Part shown: positions 58,993 to 64,000 of the stretch, in pieces | Layout: every line of letters starts with the position of its first letter | Position numbering within the stretch: the first letter of the stretch is position 1 | NCBI GenBank assembly: GCA_030726065.1 | Contig: JANREK010000010.1 | Coordinates: forward strand, 110,858-174,857 | Source of the DNA: Sediminibacterium sp. | GTDB lineage: Bacteria > Bacteroidota > Bacteroidia > Chitinophagales > Chitinophagaceae | Length of the DNA stretch: 64,000 nt | Direction of reading: 5' to 3' | Position numbers and translations under genes: made by a program | The notes under the pieces: generated by a model | What the model was told of the DNA's origin: nothing | What the model saw: only the letters and a program-made list of their open reading frames with translations | Database searches by the model: none

Positions 58993-59463
58993 TTAAAATT
59001 GAACTTGAACTATTGTTGATTTAATATTTTCATATGGTATTTGCATTTGCTGTTGCAATGCTTTTTTTCCTTTTCCTTCTGTCCACTCCAAAGTAATTTC
59101 CTGTTCACCCACTTCTAATAACTGTCCTTCCTTTTCCAAGCCATCATTCATCGTGACCAACACCTTACGACCTTTATTTTTTTGATATTGTCGTTGTAAT
59201 AATAATGGTTCATCTACTCCAGGTGATGAAACTTCTAACGAAAAATCACCTTCCGGGAACCATGCTTCTTCCTCGATGGCTTTGTACAATTTTCGATTAA
59301 AAAAAGTACATCTTTCAATGGGTAAGCCATTATCGCCATCCAGAAACACTTTAATATTATTGGTCGGCTTCACACTTATTTGAACGCAAAAGTAGCTTTG
59401 ATCCTCTGCTAACAAAGGGTCAATCACTGCTTTTACCTTATCAATTAATACACTTGCTTCCAT
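58993..59463 (-). CDS. rimP: Ribosome maturation factor RimP
   Basis: The protein has 156 residues. The N-terminal domain shows IKVFLDGDNGLPIERC and LEVSSPGVDEPL, and the C-terminal SH3-like domain shows KVLVTMNDGLEKEGQLLEV. RimP is needed for assembly of the 30S subunit. It is the first gene of the conserved rimP-nusA-infB operon. Its start codon lies only five bases after the T-rich end of a terminator-like hairpin. Confidence 0.94.
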   Translation of the reverse strand: MEASVLIDKVKAVIDPLLAEDQSYFCVQISVKPTNNIKVFLDGDNGLPIERCTFFNRKLYKAIEEEAWFPEGDFSLEVSSPGVDEPLLLQRQYQKNKGRKVLVTMNDGLEKEGQLLEVGEQEITLEWTEGKGKKALQQQMQIPYENIKSTIVQVQF

Positions 59464-59500
59464 AATTAAAAAAGAAGAAGGGAACGATTTCGTTCCCTTC
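59464..59500 (-). terminator. Terminator-like hairpin in the rimP-nusA-infB leader
   Basis: On the minus strand GAAGGGAACGA and TCGTTCCCTTC (59500-59490 and 59487-59477) are exact reverse complements, giving a 10-bp stem with a tetraloop. TTCTTTTTT follows, and then the rimP ATG. It lies downstream of a good promoter and between divergent genes, so it does not simply end an upstream transcript; an attenuator is the best reading. Confidence 0.75.
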
Positions 59501-59519
59501 GATAGCTTTTACACTAGAA

Positions 59520-59551
59520 TAAAGGTAATAAAACGTGATGAAATAACCCAA
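59520..59551 (-). promoter_or_regulatory. Putative promoter of rimP-nusA-infB
   Basis: On the minus strand TTG (59551-59549) and TACCTTTA (59527-59520) are 21 bases apart, close to the phylum consensus with the last G changed to A. The predicted transcript would start near 59513 and have a leader of about 50 bases containing the hairpin. Confidence 0.5.
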
Positions 59552-59581
59552 AAATATTAAGAGACCCCTTATTTTTGCAGT

Positions 59582-59830
59582 ATGAGTAAGCTGATTTTAT
59601 ACGGGATAATGATCTATTTCCTTTACAAATTAATTTTCAATGTGGTTGTGCCAGTTAGTAAAGGGGTTAGAACAGTGAGGCAAACGATGGCACAAGCTAG
59701 GGATGCCGCAGCCAAGCAACAAGCCAATGCAAATGCAAGTTCGAATAGTACTTTTAACAGCAATCCCAAGCCTGCTAGTCCTCCAATAGAAGCAGAATAC
59801 ATTGAATTTGAAGAAGTTAAGAAGAAATAA
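59582..59830 (+). CDS. Small membrane-anchored protein (resembles DUF4834)
   Basis: The protein has 82 residues: a short N-terminal hydrophobic helix (about 4-22), a basic linker, an Ala/Asn/Ser-rich part and an acidic end IEAEYIEFEEVKKK. This resembles DUF4834-type proteins of Bacteroidota; the function is unknown. A TATTTTTG box (59570-59577) just before the start is a good -7 element, which supports it as a real gene. It is divergent from rimP. Confidence 0.7.
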   Translation: MSKLILYGIMIYFLYKLIFNVVVPVSKGVRTVRQTMAQARDAAAKQQANANASSNSTFNSNPKPASPPIEAEYIEFEEVKKK

Positions 59831-59902
59831 TCCCCTCACTTATACAGCGCTTGCCATGTTGGTCTCCTTGGTTAGTTGGACCCTTTTGAGGCTTAGTATT
59901 AC

Positions 59903-60526
59903 CTACAAGTAAGCTTGAATTTCATTTTCTAGCATCATACCGGGTTTTAGGTGAAGCACTTTCAACCCTACGGAAGCTGCAGCGATTATATTGGGTTCAT
60001 TATCATCTACAAATAAGGTTTCTCCTGCCACCAAACCCTCTTTCTCCAATATATAAGTAAAAGAAACTGGATCGGGTTTGCGCATCCCCATTTTATGAGA
60101 ATAATAGGGCGTTTGAAATAAGGACTCAAATGGATAATTAGCCACCTCTCTTTCAAATTCTGGGATGAAATGATCACAATGAATTTGATTCGTATTGGAA
60201 TATAAAAAAGTGGGATATGTTTTATTATTTTCCTTAACCCATTGAATGCTAGATTTTCTAAAACCAACTAACAATGAATTCCATGCAATAGTAATTTGAT
60301 CATTGGTTAAAGGCAAATTTGATAATGCACGAAACCCATCAAAAAATGTTTGTTCATTGACAAAACCCATTTCAAGATCAAGAAATAATCGGTGTGATTG
60401 ATTTAAAGTAAAATGGGTCTCGATATCTTTTATTCCGATGGATGTAAAGCCTTCATTCATTTTTTTAAAATCAATATCGTATAAAACATTTCCTAAGTCG
60501 AAGATTAAATTTTTTGTAGCGGCCAT
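59903..60526 (-). CDS. HAD-superfamily hydrolase (HAD-IA)
   Basis: The protein has 207 residues. Motif I is FDLGNVLYD (nucleophile D10), motif II is FLYSNTN, motif III has K in KMGMRKPDP and motif IV is FVDDNEPN. The cap is small and helical. Such enzymes dephosphorylate small phosphorylated metabolites; the substrate is unknown. It follows the PaiB-like gene by 36 bases on the same strand. Confidence 0.88.
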   Translation of the reverse strand: MAATKNLIFDLGNVLYDIDFKKMNEGFTSIGIKDIETHFTLNQSHRLFLDLEMGFVNEQTFFDGFRALSNLPLTNDQITIAWNSLLVGFRKSSIQWVKENNKTYPTFLYSNTNQIHCDHFIPEFEREVANYPFESLFQTPYYSHKMGMRKPDPVSFTYILEKEGLVAGETLFVDDNEPNIIAAASVGLKVLHLKPGMMLENEIQAYL

Positions 60527-60562
60527 AGTTGTAATTTGAACAAAGTTAAGTGAATTATAAAT

Positions 60563-61171
60563 TTATCGTTTCATCGCAGCAGCTATATGTTTGCATGCAG
60601 GTGTTCCGTTGCTTAATTCTTTTTTTATATTTTCATGAGATACATCGTCTCTATTTTGACTTAATTTAAAAACATGTTTAAGTTCGGTCACTTCAATTTC
60701 AAAAGAAATAATTGCTTTCATATTTTCTTTCATATATAAAGGATCTAAATTTTTCACCTGTGTTGGCGCATTTGGATCTTTTTCGAAATGTGCGGTAAGC
60801 TCGGAAAGCAAGGCGTAAAGATGATCTTCGCCCTTCATTTCCATTTTTCCAACTGCGTGTACTGATTGATAATTCCAAGTACTTGCAACCTCCTTAACTG
60901 AATACCAGCTTGCACTTACAAAAGCAGAAGGACCAGAAAAAATGACTAGTTCATTGTTATTTAATTCAAACGCATTCGTATGATCCTGCTTTCGCATCAC
61001 ATGACCGCTAATAATTATTTTATCAGCTTCTATTTTTAATAATACAGGCACTTGCGTTGCTACTGGAAAGCCATTCGCATCAACGCCACAAATAGTAACA
61101 AAAGGATTGGCGTGCATAAAGTCAACAACTTCTTGATGATCTTTGGCTTTGTAATAAGGTATATTATACAT
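60563..61171 (-). CDS. PaiB-like FMN-binding split-barrel protein
   Basis: The protein has 202 residues. It shows the PaiB/FMN-binding pattern: MYNIPYYKAKDHQEVVDFMHANPF at the start, ATQVPVLLK, GHVMRKQDHTNAF and ASWYSVKEVASTWNYQSVHAVG. In Bacillus PaiB is a negative regulator of sporulation and degradative genes; outside Bacillus the role is unknown and flavin binding is only inferred. It lies between lrp and the HAD gene on the same strand. Confidence 0.87.
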   Translation of the reverse strand: MYNIPYYKAKDHQEVVDFMHANPFVTICGVDANGFPVATQVPVLLKIEADKIIISGHVMRKQDHTNAFELNNNELVIFSGPSAFVSASWYSVKEVASTWNYQSVHAVGKMEMKGEDHLYALLSELTAHFEKDPNAPTQVKNLDPLYMKENMKAIISFEIEVTELKHVFKLSQNRDDVSHENIKKELSNGTPACKHIAAAMKR

Positions 61172-61239
61172 TATAAACTTTTTATTTTAGTTATTTAAAT
61201 AATTGCGTTTACATCAATTTACAAATTGACTATTTATAA

Positions 61240-61698
61240 TTAAAGCGGTAGTTCGGTAGTTGTTTTTATTTCATCCATCACAAACAAACTATTGATATGG
61301 GCTACCATGGGAAGCACTGCTAATTTTTCTTGATAAAATTTGTTGTATGATTCCACATCTTTGGTGACTAGTTTTAAAAAATAATCAAAATTACCTGATA
61401 CCAAACTACAGGAAATAACTTCAGGGTACTGTGAAATAATTTGTTCGAATTCGGAAAAATTATTGGTGGTTTGTTTATCTAAAGTCACATGACAATGGAC
61501 GATTAAACCAAGGTCAATTTTTTTTCTATCTAATATGCCCACATACCCTTGAATGTATCCTTCCAATTCCAAACGTTTAATGCGATCATGTGTTGGGCTC
61601 ATGGAAAGGTTTACTTGCGCGCTGATCTCTTTAATTTTTGCCAAAGCATTTTTTTGCAAAATTTTCAAAATGGCAATATCAATAGCATCTAAACTCAT
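61240..61698 (-). CDS. Lrp/AsnC-family transcriptional regulator
   Basis: The protein has 152 residues. The N-terminal helix-turn-helix (about 5-55) reads DIAILKILQKNALAKIKEIS and LSMSPTHDRIKRLELEGYI. The C-terminal RAM domain (about 65-145) binds amino acids and makes octamers. It is divergent from ald with 174 bases between, so it very likely controls ald in response to alanine or a related amino acid (inference from the common lrp-ald pairing). Confidence 0.93.
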   Translation of the reverse strand: MSLDAIDIAILKILQKNALAKIKEISAQVNLSMSPTHDRIKRLELEGYIQGYVGILDRKKIDLGLIVHCHVTLDKQTTNNFSEFEQIISQYPEVISCSLVSGNFDYFLKLVTKDVESYNKFYQEKLAVLPMVAHINSLFVMDEIKTTTELPL

Positions 61699-61778
61699 AT
61701 TTGCTCAAATTCAAGGTGAAGGAATAAATTCTGCCCAAGGGCAAAACAGCAGTCAAAATTACCGACAATTTCTTAAAA

Positions 61779-61795
61779 TACTATTTTTTAAAGTA
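61779..61795. promoter_or_regulatory. Candidate Lrp-type operator between lrp and ald
   Basis: The 17-base element TACTATTTTTTAAAGTA has matching ends (TACT and AGTA) around an AT-rich centre, in the general style of Lrp sites. It lies midway in the lrp-ald gap. Binding is inferred, not shown. Confidence 0.4.
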
Positions 61796-61872
61796 TATTT
61801 TACTGAATATTTGACATTATATGATAATATTTCCTTTTTGATGATATTTATGCAGTAATTAAAACAAATATT

Positions 61873-62958
61873 ATGATTATCGGATGCCCAAAAGAAATTA
61901 AAATTCAGGAGTACAGAGTAGGTTTAACCCCTGAAGGTGCAGATGCTTTAGTAAGACAAGGCCATACAGTTTATGTAGAAACAAAAGCAGGTGCAGGTTC
62001 GGGATTTTCAGATGAGGCTTATATTAAAGCGGGCGCTGCTATATTAGCAACTGCAAGCGAAGTATATGCTATTGCTGAAATGATCATAAAAGTAAAGGAA
62101 CCTTTAGCGGTGGAATTTCCATTAATAAAAGCAGGCCAAATATTATTTACTTATTTCCATTTTGCAGCATCCAAAGAATTAACGGATGCGATGATGAAAT
62201 CGCATGCAGTATGTATTGCTTATGAAACAGTGGAATTACCAGATGGTTCCTTACCATTATTAGTACCTATGTCGGAAGTTGCAGGAAGAATGGCCATAAA
62301 TGTAGGTGCGTATTATTTAGGAAAACCATTCGGCGGAAAAGGAAAATTATTAGGTGGTGTACCTGGTGTAAAACCAGCGGAAGTATTAATTATAGGTGGT
62401 GGCATTGTAGGAACACAAGCAGCTAAGATGGCGGCGGGCTTAGGCGCGAATGTGACTATTATGGATACCAACTTAACAAGACTAAGATATTTATCGGATG
62501 TAATGCCAGCGAATGTGGTTACACAATATTCTACTTTAATGGCGATACAAGAAAAATTACCAACAGTTGACTTAGTGGTTGGTGCTGTTTTATTACACGG
62601 TGCTAAAGCGCCTCACTTAATTAAAAAAGCGGACTTGGCATTAATGGAAGCAGGTACCGTGGTGGTAGATGTTGCAGTAGATCAAGGCGGTTGTATAGAA
62701 ACATGTAAACCAACTACGCATGAAAATCCTGTATATACAGAACAAAATATTTTACACTATTGCGTTGCAAATATGCCAGGGGCAGTTCCGCAAACATCAA
62801 CACGCGCGTTAACACAAGCTACACTTCCTTATGCAATTGCGATTGCAAATAAAGGATGGGAAAAAGCATGTGTTGAAAATGCAGCACTTGCAAAAGGATT
62901 AAATATTAAAGCAGGAAAAATATTACATAAAGGGGTAGCGGATGCGTTTAATGTGTAA
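61873..62958 (+). CDS. ald: Alanine dehydrogenase
   Basis: The protein has 361 residues. It interconverts alanine and pyruvate plus ammonia with NAD. Features are CPKEIKIQEYRVGLTPEG (R15 binds substrate), HFAASKELTDAM, the Rossmann motif IGGGIVGTQAAKMAAGLGANV (about 176-196) and NMPGAVPQTSTRALTQATLPY. Length is slightly under the usual 370. It is divergent from an Lrp regulator and ends at a strong terminator. Confidence 0.95.
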   Translation: MIIGCPKEIKIQEYRVGLTPEGADALVRQGHTVYVETKAGAGSGFSDEAYIKAGAAILATASEVYAIAEMIIKVKEPLAVEFPLIKAGQILFTYFHFAASKELTDAMMKSHAVCIAYETVELPDGSLPLLVPMSEVAGRMAINVGAYYLGKPFGGKGKLLGGVPGVKPAEVLIIGGGIVGTQAAKMAAGLGANVTIMDTNLTRLRYLSDVMPANVVTQYSTLMAIQEKLPTVDLVVGAVLLHGAKAPHLIKKADLALMEAGTVVVDVAVDQGGCIETCKPTTHENPVYTEQNILHYCVANMPGAVPQTSTRALTQATLPYAIAIANKGWEKACVENAALAKGLNIKAGKILHKGVADAFNV

Positions 62959-63027
62959 TAACAAATAAAGGTTTAAACAGCATTTAGTTTCAATAAAAGA
63001 TATTTTTAATTGACGACTTCCCGCAAC

Positions 63028-63058
63028 AAAAACGCCCCGATAAATCGGGGCGTTTTTT
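63028..63058. terminator. Bidirectional terminator between ald and the beta-helix gene
   Basis: AAAAACGCCCCGA (63028-63040) and TCGGGGCGTTTTT (63045-63057) are exact reverse complements around TAAA. The strong G+C core with flanking A and T runs can end transcripts from both strands; the two genes converge here. Confidence 0.9.
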
Positions 63059-63087
63059 ATAGAACATAAACTTTTTAAATAAACATC

Positions 63088-64000
63088 TTATTTCCAAACT
63101 GTCCAACCTTTCCACCATGTTTGGTTAGTACCTGATGTTGCAACACCTCCTCTGAAAGTTACTTTTTCAAAGAAAGCATTTTGCAATTTAGAATCTGTAA
63201 AACTTCCGTTTCTTTTATAATCTAAATGTCCTGCAACACCCAATGAACCAATAGATGAAGAAAAACTACCAGAACTAGCATAAGGAGTAAAGTCTGGGTT
63301 CGTATAATTAAATGGTTGGATTAATTTTAACACGTCAGGAGCAGCAGTTTTTAAAATAGTGTTGCCGTGATATGCATTTGAAAACCAAGTTAATATACTT
63401 GCATCAGTAGCACCAGTAGGTGTACCATTAACTACATATTTAACATCCACTGTGTTTCCAGCGAAAGTACAGTTTCTAACTCTGATGGTACTATCATTAA
63501 TGTTTTTATCAACAGCAGTTCCAGTAGAAGCGTCAATTAATAAACCAGTAGGCCATCCAGCAAATATTGAGTTCATGATTGAAATACCAGAGTTTCTTCT
63601 GATTTGAGCACCTGCTAAGAACAAAGTATTTCCTTTACCATAAGTTGGATCAATTCTTGGTCCAATCGCAGTGATATTTGAGAATACAGCTGTTGTTTTT
63701 GGAGATAAGGTTGAACCTTTACCATCATTGTCAGATTCGAAAGCCTCAGATTTTGAAATATCCGCAATTGCTGAATCTCTTAATACGATTCCAAATTGTA
63801 CATTTCCAGCATATCCGAAATCTGTATCAAAATCATCATCCTGTGTTTTATAAGCAATCAAGTATTTGCAATTCACTGTACCACCAAACCACTCGTAAGC
63901 ATCATCTTTTGCATAAGTAACTTGAATGTGATCAATAGTGGTACCATTACCAACACCAGCCATTGTTAAACTGTTCAACTCATTATCTGGTTGGTAAGCA
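63088..64000 (-). CDS. Beta-helix-type surface or outer-membrane-associated protein, C-terminal part
   Basis: The frame is open to the right edge (AYQPDNELNSL precedes the internal TTG at 63978), so the N-terminus lies outside the window. The visible 304 residues show the pattern NSLTMAGVGNGTTIDHIQVTYA, DDAYEWFGGTVNCKYLIAYK, DDDFDTDFGYAGNVQFGIVLRD, ESDNDGKGS and IRRNSGISIMNSIF, characteristic of a Bacteroidota family of exported right-handed beta-helix proteins often found downstream of SusC-like TonB receptors. The end WWKGWTVWK is the usual family end, with no type IX sorting domain. The function is unknown; a part in nutrient or surface binding is inferred. Confidence 0.8.
   Translation of the reverse strand, partial: AYQPDNELNSLTMAGVGNGTTIDHIQVTYAKDDAYEWFGGTVNCKYLIAYKTQDDDFDTDFGYAGNVQFGIVLRDSAIADISKSEAFESDNDGKGSTLSPKTTAVFSNITAIGPRIDPTYGKGNTLFLAGAQIRRNSGISIMNSIFAGWPTGLLIDASTGTAVDKNINDSTIRVRNCTFAGNTVDVKYVVNGTPTGATDASILTWFSNAYHGNTILKTAAPDVLKLIQPFNYTNPDFTPYASSGSFSSSIGSLGVAGHLDYKRNGSFTDSKLQNAFFEKVTFRGGVATSGTNQTWWKGWTVWK

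Overview
The window is 64 kb of AT-rich, gene-dense chromosome that reads as a core genome segment of a Bacteroidota bacterium, most likely a member of the Chitinophagaceae or a close relative (inference). The pointers are the gliding/type IX secretion lipoproteins GldD and GldH with the GldE membrane protein, promoters of the TTG-N~21-TAnnTTTG type, almost no Shine-Dalgarno sequences before start codons, the mini-protein MPCGKKRKR... (COX24/AURKAIP1 type), and a C-terminal beta-helix-like outer-membrane-associated protein of a Bacteroidota-only type at the right edge. I see no tRNA, rRNA, CRISPR array, insertion sequence, integrase or prophage gene. No stretch without a gene exceeds about 240 bases.

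Layout. 1-4.9 kb (+): end of an EI24-type membrane protein, an RsmI-like methyltransferase, an unusually short ComEC-type channel, purH, and an EamA/DMT transporter broken by a frameshift. 4.9-10.0 kb (-): a five-gene run mutY-gldE-gldD-DUF3109-lutB. 10.2-18.8 kb (+): HU, a TPR protein, the 31-residue COX24-like protein ending in a perfect 16-bp terminator hairpin, RNase G, radA, comF-like, glutathione peroxidase, holB, ricT. 18.9-28.8 kb: an M3 oligopeptidase (-) divergent from mutL (+), then on the minus strand a NrtR-type regulator, yicC-gldH-histidine kinase-response regulator with overlapping ends, a degenerate ureohydrolase and a PBP4-type D,D-carboxypeptidase. 28.9-38.1 kb: ligA, asd, a PfkB sugar kinase, a TetR regulator, obgE, typA and an HGSNAT-like acyltransferase. 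38.2-44.5 kb (-): RND pump, its adaptor, a CarbopepD-reg protein and ChrA. 44.6-51.5 kb: a DUF3089 lipoprotein hydrolase, recQ, kdsD-manC and a KAS III enzyme. 51.5-59.5 kb (-): a long PurF-type enzyme, a SurA-like isomerase, and rimP-nusA-infB. 59.6-64 kb: a small membrane protein, a HAD phosphatase, a PaiB-like protein, an Lrp regulator divergent from alanine dehydrogenase, and the partial beta-helix protein.

How the genes work together. Most are housekeeping: translation and transcription (rimP-nusA-infB, typA, obgE, RNase G, YicC), DNA repair (mutY, mutL, radA, recQ, ligA, holB), purine synthesis (purH, PurF-type), and envelope functions (kdsD, manC, SurA, dacB, gld genes, RND pump). The points that most deserve a second look are a promoter plus terminator-like hairpin packed into the roughly 50-nt leader of rimP-nusA-infB (possible NusA autoregulation), the yicC-gldH-two-component operon, the stripped-down ComEC, a ureohydrolase that has lost metal ligands, a MutL whose endonuclease motifs look eroded, and the frameshifted DMT transporter. 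I did not find a clear candidate for an entirely new multi-gene system.
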